DNA from: Bordetella parapertussis
GTDB lineage: Bacteria > Pseudomonadota > Gammaproteobacteria > Burkholderiales > Burkholderiaceae_C
Direction of reading: 5' to 3'
Assembly (NCBI GenBank): GCA_945870575.1
Contig: CAMBSK010000014.1
Coordinates: 1-62,335 of the forward strand
DNA: 62,335 nucleotides
Of this stretch, positions 8,744-17,543 are shown one piece after another. The notes beneath the pieces are model-generated. The model saw only the letters and a list, made by a program, of their open reading frames with translations, did no database searches and was not told the origin of the DNA. Position numbers and translations under genes: made by a program. Each line of letters starts with the position of its first letter. The first letter of the stretch is position 1.

Positions 8744-9303
8744 GCCTGAGCCGCTTTCATGCGTTCGCTTTTCCAATACACATCGTCGCCGCCGTGCATG
8801 CGGTTGAGCACGCGCGCCAGCACAAACATCAAATCGCTTAAGCGGTTCAGGTATTGGCGCGGCGTCGGGTTCAAGGCCTCTTCCGCTCCCAGCGCCACCA
8901 CGGCACGCTCGGCCCGACGCGCTACCGTGCGACACACATGGGCCAGCGCCGCCGCGCGGCTGCCGGCCGGGAGAATGAATTCTTGTAACTTGGGCAAAAC
9001 CGCGTTGTGTTCTGCCAATGCGTTGTCTAACAGCAGCAGCGCCTCATTCTTCAACAACTCAAAGCCGGGAATACTGAGCTCGCCGCCCAGGTTAAAGAGT
9101 TGATGCTGCACCTCGACCAGCAGTTCACGCACAACGTCTGGCATGTCCTCGCACAGCAGCACACCTATGTGCGAATTGAGTTCGTCCACCTCGCCCATGG
9201 CGTGCACGCGCAAACTGTTTTTACTGACACGGCGGTTATCGCCCAAACCGGTGGTGCCGTCGTCGCCGGTGCGCGTGGCTATTTGTGAAAGTCGATTGGC
9301 CAT
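8740..9303 (-). CDS. Cob(I)yrinic acid a,c-diamide / cob(I)alamin adenosyltransferase, PduO type
   Basis: Transfers the 5'-deoxyadenosyl group of ATP to cob(I)alamin, making coenzyme B12. The 187-residue protein has the N-terminal ATP loop TRTGDDGTTGLGD (residues 10-22), AMGEVDELNSHIGVL, and the helix-4 block LPAGSRAAALAHVCRTVARRAER, followed by LNRLSDLMFVLAR. These are PduO-type signatures. The start at 9301-9303 (MANRLSQ) fits the family; an ATG 27 nt upstream is possible. It is divergent from the dehydrogenase at 9384. B12-dependent methionine synthase is present 40 kb away, although that enzyme uses methylcobalamin. Confidence 0.93.
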   Translation of the reverse strand: MANRLSQIATRTGDDGTTGLGDNRRVSKNSLRVHAMGEVDELNSHIGVLLCEDMPDVVRELLVEVQHQLFNLGGELSIPGFELLKNEALLLLDNALAEHNAVLPKLQEFILPAGSRAAALAHVCRTVARRAERAVVALGAEEALNPTPRQYLNRLSDLMFVLARVLNRMHGGDDVYWKSERMKAAQA

Positions 9304-9383
9304 GTGTTTGATCCAGATGATTTTTAACATTGTCTCAGCACCGCGCCGTTTGAGCTACGCTAGCCGCTTTTCAGGAGATTCAC

Positions 9384-10280
9384 ATGGTTGCGGCTAAGCA
9401 TGTCGGTTTGATCGGTTTAGGCGCCATGGGGCGCGGCATGGCCGGCAGTTTGCGCCGCGCCGGTTACACGGTACATGTGTGCGATGCCCGTCCGGGCGCC
9501 GCAACTGAGTTCGCCGCCGACGGTGGCGTCTCCTGCGCCACCCCCGCCGAAGTCGCCGCCGCCTGTCAGGTGGTGATCAGCGTGGTGGTGAACGCGGCTC
9601 AAACCGAATCGGTTTTGTTCGGCGAGCACGGCGCGGCAGCGGCCATGGCGACAGGCAGTGTGTTCATCATGTGCTCCACCGTCGACCCCAACTGGTCGAT
9701 TGCCATGGGCGCGCGTTTGAATGAACTGGGTTTGCTGTACTTGGATGCACCCATCTCCGGCGGAGCCGCCAAAGCGGCCAGCGGCCAAATGACCATGATG
9801 ACTTCCGGCGACCCGGCGGCTTATGCTCTGTGCGATCCCATGCTCAAGGCCATGGCCGCATCTGTTTACAAGTTGGGCGACCACGCCGGTGCAGGCAGCA
9901 AGGTCAAAATCATCAACCAGTTGCTGGCCGGTGTGCATATTGCCGCCGCCGCCGAAGCCATGGCGTTAGGACTGCGCGAAGGCGTGGACCCGGCCGCTTT
10001 GTACGAGGTCATCACCCACAGTGCCGGCAACAGCTGGATGTTTGAAAACCGCATGGCGCACGTGCTGGCGGCTGATTACACGCCTTTGTCGGCGGTAGAC
10101 ATATTTGTCAAAGACCTGGGCCTGGTGCTGGACATGGCGCGCGCCAGTAAATTTCCGCTGCCGCTCTCAAGCACGGCGCACCAAATGTTCATGCAGGCCA
10201 GCACCGCGGGATTTGCCAAGGAAGACGACAGCGCGGTGATCAAAATATTCCCCGGCATCACACTGCCGGGTAAGCCCTGA
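9384..10280 (+). CDS. ltnD: NAD-dependent L-threonate dehydrogenase-like oxidoreductase (3-hydroxyisobutyrate dehydrogenase family)
   Basis: A 298-residue beta-hydroxyacid dehydrogenase. The N-terminal Rossmann motif is GLIGLGAMGRGMAGSL; the substrate motif DAPISGGAAKAASGQMTMM and the catalytic Lys175 in GSKVKIINQLLAG follow. The segments AAAAEAMALGLR, AGNSWMFENRM, DYTPLSAVDIFVKDLGLV and GFAKEDDSAVIKIF match what I know of L-threonate dehydrogenase (LtnD/YgbJ) better than HIBADH. It oxidises a 2-hydroxy acid such as threonate. AGGAG lies 7 nt upstream of the ATG. The LtnC/OtnC kinase partners usually found with threonate use are not adjacent; the next gene is a flavin D-2-hydroxyacid dehydrogenase. 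Confidence 0.8.
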   Translation: MVAAKHVGLIGLGAMGRGMAGSLRRAGYTVHVCDARPGAATEFAADGGVSCATPAEVAAACQVVISVVVNAAQTESVLFGEHGAAAAMATGSVFIMCSTVDPNWSIAMGARLNELGLLYLDAPISGGAAKAASGQMTMMTSGDPAAYALCDPMLKAMAASVYKLGDHAGAGSKVKIINQLLAGVHIAAAAEAMALGLREGVDPAALYEVITHSAGNSWMFENRMAHVLAADYTPLSAVDIFVKDLGLVLDMARASKFPLPLSSTAHQMFMQASTAGFAKEDDSAVIKIFPGITLPGKP

Positions 10281-10401
10281 TCAACAGCTTAAGTTTTTAG
10301 CCAAGCCTTTTACGGAGACACCCCCTATTTTCGGCGGGTATACGCCCGCTCTTGCATGGCCTCGGTCTGCTTAGAATGCAAGACCATAGGAGTAGACCGC
10401 C

Positions 10402-11829
10402 ATGAATGCACCGACCACCGCCCAACATTTGATGCCCGCCATTGCCCAGCGGGATGTGCCGCAGGTTTTGATCGACACGCTCAAGGCGCATTTCGGCGAC
10501 CGCTGCTCTACGGCCATGGCCGTGCGTGAACACCACGGGCGCGACGAGTCCGCTTACACCACCGTGCCGCCGCCGGCCGCTGTGGTGTTTTGCGAAAGCA
10601 CGGCAGATGTGGCGTTCACCGTCAAACACGCGGCTGAGCATTCGGTTCCTGTCATTCCTTTTGGCATTGGCTCATCTCTGGAGGGCCATTTACTCGCTGT
10701 GCAGGGCGGCATCAGCATTGATGTATCGCGCATGAAAAAAGTGCTGAGCATCAACCCTGAAGATTTGACCGTCACCGTAGAGCCGGGCGTGACCCGCAAA
10801 CAATTGAACGAGGAAATCAAAAGCACCGGTTTGTTTTTCCCCATCGACCCGGGCGCAGATGCCAGCATTGGCGGCATGAGCGCCACTCGCGCCAGCGGTA
10901 CCAACGCTGTGCGCTACGGCACCATGCGCGAAAACGTGCTGGGTCTCGAAGTGGTCACCGCCAGCGGTGAAGTGATTCGCACCGGTACGCGGGCGCGCAA
11001 ATCCTCCGCCGGTTACGACCTGACGCGTCTCATGGTTGGCAGCGAAGGCACATTGGGCGTGATCACAGAAATCACCTTGAAGCTGTTTCCTTTGCCTGAG
11101 GCCGTGTCTGCCGCCACCTGCTCTTTCCCGTCTATCGAAGCGGCGGTGCACACGACCATACAAATCATTCAAATGGGCATTCCTATCGCGCGTGTGGAGT
11201 TGATAGACGAGAACGCGGTGCGCATGGTGAATGCTTATTCCAAGGTCAGCCTGCCGGTTCAGCCCATGTTGCTGATGGAATTCCACGGTTCACCGGCCAG
11301 CGTCAAGGAGCAGGCTGAAACCGTACAGGACATCTCTTCTGAATTCGGCGGCCAGGCATTCGAGTGGGCCACCACACCGGAAGACCGCACACGTTTATGG
11401 ACGGCCAGGCACAACACGTATTTCGCCGGTTTGAACAGCCGCCCGGGCTGTCGCGTCATCAGCACCGACACCTGTGTGCCGATTTCACGCCTGGCTGATT
11501 GCCTGCTGGACTCCATGACCGAGGTACAAGCCTCGGGCATTCCGTATTTTCTGGTCGGGCATGTGGGCGACGGTAATTTCCATTTCGGCTATTTGATTGA
11601 CCCGAACAATGCCCAGGAACGCGCCACCGCCGAAACCTTGAACGACCAATTGGTGGCGCGCGCCTTGTCCATGGACGGTACCTGTACCGGTGAGCACGGC
11701 ATAGGCTTGCACAAAATGGAATACCTGGTTACCGAAACAGGTGCGGGTGCGGTGTCCATGATGCGCACCATCAAACAGGCGCTAGACCCGAAAAACATCA
11801 TGAACCCGGGCAAGATTTTTCTAGACTGA
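10402..11829 (+). CDS. dld: FAD-linked D-lactate dehydrogenase (cytochrome type) / GlcD-like oxidase
   Basis: A 475-residue flavoprotein of the FAD_binding_4 plus FAD-oxidase C-terminal family. The PP-loop region IPFGIGSSLEGHLLAVQGGISIDVSRM and DPGADASIGGMSATRASGTNAVRYGTMRENVLGLEVV bind FAD. The C-terminal domain has HVGDGNFH and GTCTGEHGIGLHKMEYL, conserved in D-lactate dehydrogenases and glycolate oxidase GlcD. It oxidises D-lactate or a related 2-hydroxyacid and passes electrons to the respiratory chain. It sits 121 bp after the threonate-type dehydrogenase on the same strand, with GGAG 10 nt before the ATG. Substrate remains inferred. Confidence 0.87.
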   Translation: MNAPTTAQHLMPAIAQRDVPQVLIDTLKAHFGDRCSTAMAVREHHGRDESAYTTVPPPAAVVFCESTADVAFTVKHAAEHSVPVIPFGIGSSLEGHLLAVQGGISIDVSRMKKVLSINPEDLTVTVEPGVTRKQLNEEIKSTGLFFPIDPGADASIGGMSATRASGTNAVRYGTMRENVLGLEVVTASGEVIRTGTRARKSSAGYDLTRLMVGSEGTLGVITEITLKLFPLPEAVSAATCSFPSIEAAVHTTIQIIQMGIPIARVELIDENAVRMVNAYSKVSLPVQPMLLMEFHGSPASVKEQAETVQDISSEFGGQAFEWATTPEDRTRLWTARHNTYFAGLNSRPGCRVISTDTCVPISRLADCLLDSMTEVQASGIPYFLVGHVGDGNFHFGYLIDPNNAQERATAETLNDQLVARALSMDGTCTGEHGIGLHKMEYLVTETGAGAVSMMRTIKQALDPKNIMNPGKIFLD

Positions 11830-11923
11830 GGCCGCTGTTATTTATTTTTGCGCAGACAACGCTGTTTTAGCCTCGGAGTGTCAGGCCCAAAAGGCCGTTG
11901 AGCAAACGGCTCTTACGCGCGGC

Positions 11924-12577
11924 TCACGCAGCGGCGGTTACCGCATTCGCGCCGCGCTCTATCACCACTTTCATGTCCAGCAGTCCACTGGAATGGTTTG
12001 AGTCCGATTGAGAAATCAACACCGACAACTCGCTGCCTTTTAAGCGGGAAATCACTTCAGACAAACGCATAGACAAGGCCGGCGCCACACCTTCAAAAGG
12101 CTCGTCCAGCAACAGCAGGCGCGTACCCACAGCCAACGCACGGCCCAATGCCACGAGTTTTTGCTGGCCGCCCGAGAGCAGCAAAGCGCGTCGCTGTGCC
12201 ATCTCTTTAAGCTCCGGCAAGACCTGGTAGACAAAGCCCAGACGTTCATCGACATTCAATGTTTTGCTGACCCACAAAGGAATCAACATGTTTTCCTCGA
12301 CCGTGAGTTCAGGCACCAGACCGCGGTCCTCAGGCATATAACCAATGCCTAAAGCGGCCCGCGCTTCCGGTGGCAGCGCACACAAGTCCTGCCCGTCAAA
12401 ATGCATGCTGCCTTCACGCAAAGGCAAATGTCCCATGATGCTGCGCATGGTGCTGGTTTTGCCCGCGCCATTGCGCCCGACCAGTCCAGCCATTTGTCCC
12501 TGTTGCACCGACAGGCTGAAGCCGCGCAAGACTTGCGCCGAAGCGATAAGCACGTGCATGTTTTTCAATTCAAGCAT
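11924..12577 (-). CDS. livF: Branched-chain amino acid-type ABC transporter ATPase, LivF-like, short C-terminus
   Basis: ATP-binding subunit of a HAAT-family importer. The 217-residue protein has Walker A GRNGAGKT, the signature LLSGGQQKLVALGRAL, and Walker B LLLLDEPFEGVAP. Usual LivF length is about 233-240; here the chain ends shortly after VVIERG and the residues after Walker B (VLISQSDSNHSSGLL) diverge from the usual LLVEQN segment. The start at 12575-12577 has GGAG upstream and overlaps livG by 8 nt; a longer in-frame extension into livG lacks family support. Last gene of the SBP-livH-livM-livG-livF operon. Confidence 0.88.
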   Translation of the reverse strand: MLELKNMHVLIASAQVLRGFSLSVQQGQMAGLVGRNGAGKTSTMRSIMGHLPLREGSMHFDGQDLCALPPEARAALGIGYMPEDRGLVPELTVEENMLIPLWVSKTLNVDERLGFVYQVLPELKEMAQRRALLLSGGQQKLVALGRALAVGTRLLLLDEPFEGVAPALSMRLSEVISRLKGSELSVLISQSDSNHSSGLLDMKVVIERGANAVTAAA

Positions 12578-13334
12578 GGACGGCTCCTGTGTCTCCGGTG
12601 ACGTAGCGGCGCACATCGGCATTGGCCAGCGCCACCGATGGCACGTCGTCGGCAATGATGCGGCCACTGTAAAACGCAATCACCCGGTCGCAGTAGCGGC
12701 TGACAATGTCCATGTCGTGTTCAACAAACAAGGTGGTCAGGGGCTGCCCGCTGAGCGCTTGCATGACCGTGTCCATCATGGGAAATTTTTCTTCAGCGGC
12801 AACACCGCTGGTGGGCTCGTCCAACAACAGCAAGCGCGGTTGGCCGGTCATGGCCAGCGCAATGTCCAGCAGTTTGCGCATGCCGCCGGGCAGTTCTGCC
12901 ACCAGTCGCTGGCGCTGATCCTGCAAACGAAAACGCTTTAAGACTTCCTCGGCGCGCTCCTGCGAGGCAAGCGTGCGGGCCGGTCGCCACAAAGACAAGC
13001 GGTCTTCGTGACAGGCCTGTGCCACCAACATGTTTTCCATCACGCTGAGGTTGGGGTAAATCTGTGGAATTTGAAAAGAACGCGCCACACCGAGTCGCGT
13101 GATTTGTCGCGGCGTCATGGTGTTGATACGTTGCCCGCCCAGATGTATTTCTCCGCTGTCGGGCTGTATGTAGCCGGTGATCATGTTGACAAACGTGGTC
13201 TTGCCTGCGCCGTTACTACCTATCAGGCTGACGCGTTCGCCGCTGCGAATGCGGATATTGATATCCTGGGCAGCGACCACGGCACCGAAACTTTTGTTCA
13301 AGCCCTGGGCTTGCAGTAAAAATTCTGAGCTCAT
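12570..13334 (-). CDS. livG: Branched-chain amino acid-type ABC transporter ATPase, LivG-like
   Basis: A 254-residue ATPase with Walker A GSNGAGKTTFVNMITG, the LivG-type Q-loop region ARSFQIPQIYPNLSVMENMLVA, a variant signature ELPGGMRKLLDIALAM, Walker B LLLLDEPTSGVA and H-loop VEHDMD. It forms the cytoplasmic ATPase pair with LivF and powers uptake through LivH/LivM. The signature has PGG rather than SGG, a mild departure. It overlaps livM by 4 nt (13331-13334) and livF by 8 nt, so the three are translationally linked. Confidence 0.93.
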   Translation of the reverse strand: MSSEFLLQAQGLNKSFGAVVAAQDINIRIRSGERVSLIGSNGAGKTTFVNMITGYIQPDSGEIHLGGQRINTMTPRQITRLGVARSFQIPQIYPNLSVMENMLVAQACHEDRLSLWRPARTLASQERAEEVLKRFRLQDQRQRLVAELPGGMRKLLDIALAMTGQPRLLLLDEPTSGVAAEEKFPMMDTVMQALSGQPLTTLFVEHDMDIVSRYCDRVIAFYSGRIIADDVPSVALANADVRRYVTGDTGAVHA

Positions 13335-14263
13335 GACGCGTCCTTTTTGCCCGGGCGCAAGGAGCCCAGTCCCTGCGGCAGAAAACGGATCACCAGCAAC
13401 AGGAACAAGCCCAGCGCCAACTGCCAGGTGTTGGGGAAATAAGAGCTAGAGAATGAACGAACCACTTCCAGCACCACCGAAGACAACATGATGGCCACCA
13501 CGCTTTGTGTGCCGGCCAGGATGGCAACAAACACAAACTCACCGGAGGCCGTCCAATAGCTAAAGTTCGGTTCAATATGACCCAAAGCCATCACCGCTAG
13601 CGCACCGCCCAGGCCGCCCAGAAAAGACGCCAGCCAGAAATTGATCGCCATGCTGCGGCTTACCGAGCCGCCCATGTATTCCACGCGCAGCTCGTTATCC
13701 TTGATAGCTTGTGTGATCAGGCCGCGGGTTGATGAGAAATAGATGCGCGCAAACAAGGAGCTGGCCACAGCAAAAAACAAAGTGACTGCGTACACCGTGA
13801 AGCTGACCTGCTGGTCTGCCAGTGTTTGTCCGAACAAAGTGACGCGGCCCATATTGAAGCCGTCAGATCCGCCCAGACTGTCGGTCTTGACCAATATGCC
13901 GTAACCGACCATGGACATGGCCAAGGTCAACATAGAGAAAAAGATACCTCGGTAACCGGCCAACAAAGGCGCGAAGGGTGCGGTGATCAAACAAGCCATG
14001 AGGCCGCCGAGCAAAGGCAAGAGAATGGCATCCTGCCAGCCCAGCATATTGAATACCAACGCCGCCGTGTATCCGCCGATGGCCGACATCAGACCCTGTC
14101 CGAAAGCCACCACGCCGCCGCGCATCAGAAAAACAATGCCTAAGGACACCAGGCCGTTGGCCAACGCCATGGTCAGCATGAACTGCAACCAGCGCGGCAC
14201 AAACGCACCGGCGCCCAGCGCGGCCAGAAACACCAGCAATGCAGTGATTAACAACTTGATCAT
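13331..14263 (-). CDS. livM: Branched-chain amino acid-type ABC transporter permease, LivM-like
   Basis: A 310-residue inner-membrane permease with many hydrophobic segments. The family block AFGQGLMSAIGGYTAALVFN and the coupling region YFSSTRGLITQAIKDNELRVEYMGGSVSRSMAINFWLASFLGGLGGAL are typical of LivM. It should pair with LivH to form the translocation path. It ends in a charged tail (LRPGKKDAS). The stop overlaps the livG start, and livH ends 3 bp before its start, so it sits in a tight operon. Confidence 0.93.
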   Translation of the reverse strand: MIKLLITALLVFLAALGAGAFVPRWLQFMLTMALANGLVSLGIVFLMRGGVVAFGQGLMSAIGGYTAALVFNMLGWQDAILLPLLGGLMACLITAPFAPLLAGYRGIFFSMLTLAMSMVGYGILVKTDSLGGSDGFNMGRVTLFGQTLADQQVSFTVYAVTLFFAVASSLFARIYFSSTRGLITQAIKDNELRVEYMGGSVSRSMAINFWLASFLGGLGGALAVMALGHIEPNFSYWTASGEFVFVAILAGTQSVVAIMLSSVVLEVVRSFSSSYFPNTWQLALGLFLLLVIRFLPQGLGSLRPGKKDAS

Positions 14264-14266
14264 GGT

Positions 14267-15163
14267 TTAAATTTTCCGTGCCTGAATACGTTGAAACAAG
14301 CCCTCGGGCCTGAACACCAGCACCAGCGCCATCACCAGATACACAGAAAACAATTCAGCCACAGGCATGATATGCACCGCAAGGGCGCGCGCCAAACCGA
14401 CAATGATGGCGCCGATGGCGGCGCCTTCGATACTGCCCAGGCCGCCAATGATGACAACCGCAAAAGAAATGATGATGACGCCGACCGACACACCAGGTTG
14501 CACAGAAATCATCGGGGCGGTGAATGCGCCGCCCAGCGCGGCCAGGAAAATACCCACCGCAAACGACACCATGTAAACACGCGACACCTTGATGCCCATG
14601 CTGGAGGCGATTTCCGGACTGTGTATGACCGCCGTGACAATTTTGCCCGCACGTGTGCGGTTCAAACCCCACCAAACGGCCAAGCCCACGACCACAGCCA
14701 GCACGACCAAAAACAAGTCATAGCCGACATAACTTTGACGGCCTATGTCTATGTTGCCAAACAACGCATAAGGCTCTGACACGTAATACGGGTTGGCTCC
14801 CCAGATGAGTTTGGTGATGTCTTCCATCATCAAAAACATGGCATAGGTCACCAGCACCAGCAGCACTTCGTCGCGGCCATAGTAAAACCGCAGCAGGCCG
14901 CGCTCGGTCAAGGGCGCGGTCAAGATGGCCACGGCGATGGCCGCCAGCAGCATGGCCAACAGCGACAAGGAGGGCGCCGCCCCGCTGCCGCTGAACCAGG
15001 CCACCACAGACGCGGCGGCATAAGCGCCGAGCGCATAAAAACTGCCGTGTGCAATATTCAGGATTTTGAGGACACCGAACACCAGTGTCAGGCCCAGGGC
15101 GACGATGAACAGCCAGGAGGCATAGCTCAAGCCGTCGACCAGAATGGTCAAAGCAAGTTGCAT
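14267..15163 (-). CDS. livH: Branched-chain amino acid-type ABC transporter permease, LivH-like
   Basis: A 298-residue permease with eight or so membrane segments. GLTLVFGVLKILNIAHGSFYALGAYAAA near the N-terminus and GLGSIEGAAIGAIIVGLARAL near the C-terminus are LivH family signatures. It forms the inner-membrane channel with LivM. It lies 50 bp downstream of the binding-protein gene and 3 bp upstream of livM. Confidence 0.94.
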   Translation of the reverse strand: MQLALTILVDGLSYASWLFIVALGLTLVFGVLKILNIAHGSFYALGAYAAASVVAWFSGSGAAPSLSLLAMLLAAIAVAILTAPLTERGLLRFYYGRDEVLLVLVTYAMFLMMEDITKLIWGANPYYVSEPYALFGNIDIGRQSYVGYDLFLVVLAVVVGLAVWWGLNRTRAGKIVTAVIHSPEIASSMGIKVSRVYMVSFAVGIFLAALGGAFTAPMISVQPGVSVGVIIISFAVVIIGGLGSIEGAAIGAIIVGLARALAVHIMPVAELFSVYLVMALVLVFRPEGLFQRIQARKI

Positions 15164-15213
15164 GAATCAGTTACCGGTTCGGTTCAGCGTAGTCGGCGCT
15201 TGGCAAGCAGCGC

Positions 15214-16512
15214 TTATTTGCATTTGGCGCCGGCAAAACCGGACTTGAGCCAGTCTTCTGTTTTCACACTAGGTGGCGGATTGACGCACTCTGCGTCAAA
15301 GTATTGGATATCTTCAATCATTACCAGTTTCTTTTCTTCGCTCCACTTGGTGCGTCCGATGGCCGTATCCTGAATAGCCTGCTGTCCGTTACCCAAAGCC
15401 ATGCGAATCTTGCCGGCTGGAGACATCCATTCGCTACCGCGCAAAGCCGTCATCATCTGGTCCATAGAAGGTTTTTGTCCTTTGTTGGCCTGCATGGCTT
15501 TTTCCGCAGCGAGTTTCAAACCCATGAGCGACTGCGCCATGCGGTAAGGTGCTTGCACCGGGTACACATTGTTGGCTTTGCTGTAAAGCTCCCACCACCA
15601 GGTGTTTAAGGGCGAGGGAGGCGCCATCAGTCCATAAGCGCCGCGCGCGCCGATGATGGTGCCGTCCGGCACTTTATTGCCTAGGCCCGGCAACACATGG
15701 TCGGCTGCCGTTAACACCACTTGCGATTTTTTGAACATGCCGCGCGGGCCGGATTGCAAAATAAACGCCTGTAAATCGCCACCCCACAAGCTGGAATGAA
15801 TCAGGTCTGCGGGCTGAGACATGAGCGCAGAGATTTCAGTGCCGTATTGGCCGGCTCCGAATTTAGGCAGTTGGTCAACGGCGGGTTTGGCATTCGGGTA
15901 CAAATTGGCCATGGACAACATGAAGTCTTTGCGAGAGTCCTGGCCCCAGGCGTAATCCTGGTTGATCATGCTGTAAACGTTAACAGGGATTTTGCGTGCT
16001 TTCAAATACCGCACCATGGAGACGTTGTCCATGGCGGCATGCGATGCCGTGCGAAACACATATTTGAAATTGTTTTCTTCGAAAATACGCGGTGTTCCGC
16101 AATCGTAAAGAATCAAGAATTTTTTCAACTCTTCAGCCACAGGTGCGACCGCCAGACAATCGCCCGAACCCACATACCCCACGACCACATCGACCTTGTC
16201 GCGCTCATATAGGTTTCGCAATTCTTGAACCTGTTTGGTGGCGCCACCGGCCTCGTCCACATAAACAACTTCAATTTGCAAACCGCCAATGCCTATCTTG
16301 TTGTAGGGAGCGGGCGCCTGTCCTTTATTGAACGCATTTATCAGTACCTTGGCGCCATTGACTGCAGGTATGCCAAAGCTTTCCGCTGCTTGGCCGGAGA
16401 GAAAACTAACGATACCGATTTTGAAAGTCTCTTGCGCCATGGCGGTCATGGCGCACAGGCCGACGGCCGCAGCGGCGCACAAGCGAAGTAAGCGGGTTGA
16501 GTTAAAAGACAT
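15214..16512 (-). CDS. Periplasmic substrate-binding protein of a LivK-type ABC importer
   Basis: A 432-residue exported protein. Signal peptide RLLRLCAAAAVGLCAMTAMAQ is followed by the type I periplasmic-binding fold (FKIGIVSFLSGQAAESFGIPAVNGAKVLINAF; DKVDVVVGYVGSGDCLAVAPVAEE; RTASHAAMDNVSMVRYL). It delivers ligand to LivHM. The protein is longer than LivK and the ligand cannot be assigned; relatives bind amino acids, amides or aromatic acids. The neighbouring hydroxyacid dehydrogenases make a hydroxy or carboxylic acid worth considering, as inference only. GGAG lies 8 nt upstream of the ATG. First gene of the operon. Confidence 0.9.
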   Translation of the reverse strand: MSFNSTRLLRLCAAAAVGLCAMTAMAQETFKIGIVSFLSGQAAESFGIPAVNGAKVLINAFNKGQAPAPYNKIGIGGLQIEVVYVDEAGGATKQVQELRNLYERDKVDVVVGYVGSGDCLAVAPVAEELKKFLILYDCGTPRIFEENNFKYVFRTASHAAMDNVSMVRYLKARKIPVNVYSMINQDYAWGQDSRKDFMLSMANLYPNAKPAVDQLPKFGAGQYGTEISALMSQPADLIHSSLWGGDLQAFILQSGPRGMFKKSQVVLTAADHVLPGLGNKVPDGTIIGARGAYGLMAPPSPLNTWWWELYSKANNVYPVQAPYRMAQSLMGLKLAAEKAMQANKGQKPSMDQMMTALRGSEWMSPAGKIRMALGNGQQAIQDTAIGRTKWSEEKKLVMIEDIQYFDAECVNPPPSVKTEDWLKSGFAGAKCK

Positions 16513-16612
16513 GTGAAACTCCAGTACAGATATTAGAAAGACTTAAGCGGACAGCAACTTACACAGCCATAGAGCATAACCTCTGGATGCAGTTCGCGCC
16601 ATTGAGTGAGCC

Positions 16613-17515
16613 CTAGGAAGATTGTAATTTTTCAATCAAGCCGTTCAACGCGTCAAGTGATCCAAAGGCGATGGAGATTTCGCCGGACTGATCAATTTTG
16701 CCAAAACGCTTGCTTTGTTTTTTCACCCGTATTTCAACCTGAGCCGTCAACAAATCGGATAACTCTTCCTCGATTCTTTTGATGTCACGGGATTTTTCCT
16801 TGGCCGGTTTTTGTGTCACCAGCGAGAAGTCAGCGCCGATTTTTTTCACCAATGTTTCAGCTTCACGCACCGACATTTTTTTGGCGCTGATTTGATTGGC
16901 GGCCGTGATTTGCGCCGCCTTGTCCAACGACAGCAAGGCGCGCGCATGACCCATGTCAATGTCACCGGCGATCAACATGGTTTGCACAGGCTCGGCCAGG
17001 TTCAGCAGGCGCAACAAATTGCTGGCGGCACTGCGCGAGCGCCCCACCGCCTGGGCGGCGGCTTCATGGGTCAAGCCGAACTCACGGATCAAACGCTGCA
17101 AGCCCTGGGCCTCCTCCAGCGGGTTTAAATCCTCGCGCTGCATGTTTTCTATCAATGCCATGGCCGCGGCATTTTGGTCGCTGACCTCGCGCACCAGCAC
17201 CGGCACCTCGGTCAAACCGGCCAACTTTGCCGCGCGAAACCGCCGCTCTCCGGCGATGATTTCATAACCTCCGGCATCGATTCTGCGCACGAGTATGGGC
17301 TGCATGATGCCTTGTGATTTGATGCTTTCAGCCAGCTCATACAAGGCGCCTTCGTCCATGCGCTTGCGCGGCTGGTAAACACCGGCGATCATTTCATCCA
17401 ACTTCAATACCGTTGGCGCACCCTCGGCAGCGGCCATTTGAATGGACTCGCTGGCGGTCGGGCCCAATAAGGCCTCCAGGCCGCGTCCCAATCCCTTGAT
17501 TTTCTTTGTCGCCAT
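16613..17515 (-). CDS. parB: Chromosome-partitioning protein ParB
   Basis: A 300-residue CTPase/DNA-binding protein that loads at parS and spreads to form the segregation complex. N-terminus KKIKGLGRGLEALLG is typical of chromosomal ParB. The CTP-binding motif IIAGERRFRAAKLAG, the helix-turn-helix region LTHEAAAQAVGRSRSAASNLLRLLNL and a C-terminal dimerisation segment are present. It lies 28 bp downstream of parA. Three candidate parS sites lie 1.5-3 kb away at 19033, 20069 and 20276. Confidence 0.96.
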   Translation of the reverse strand: MATKKIKGLGRGLEALLGPTASESIQMAAAEGAPTVLKLDEMIAGVYQPRKRMDEGALYELAESIKSQGIMQPILVRRIDAGGYEIIAGERRFRAAKLAGLTEVPVLVREVSDQNAAAMALIENMQREDLNPLEEAQGLQRLIREFGLTHEAAAQAVGRSRSAASNLLRLLNLAEPVQTMLIAGDIDMGHARALLSLDKAAQITAANQISAKKMSVREAETLVKKIGADFSLVTQKPAKEKSRDIKRIEEELSDLLTAQVEIRVKKQSKRFGKIDQSGEISIAFGSLDALNGLIEKLQSS

Positions 17516-17543
17516 GGCTACTTCTCTTTGCGGTTGCGGTTAT

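Noticed and set aside
8744..8935. N-terminal extension of the DUF333 gene
   Set aside because: It would lie wholly inside the adenosyltransferase gene and has no signal peptide; the ATGA-coupled start is better.
11830..11923. Possible terminator between the convergent dld and livF genes
   Set aside because: Only short hairpins without T-runs are present; not strong enough to call.
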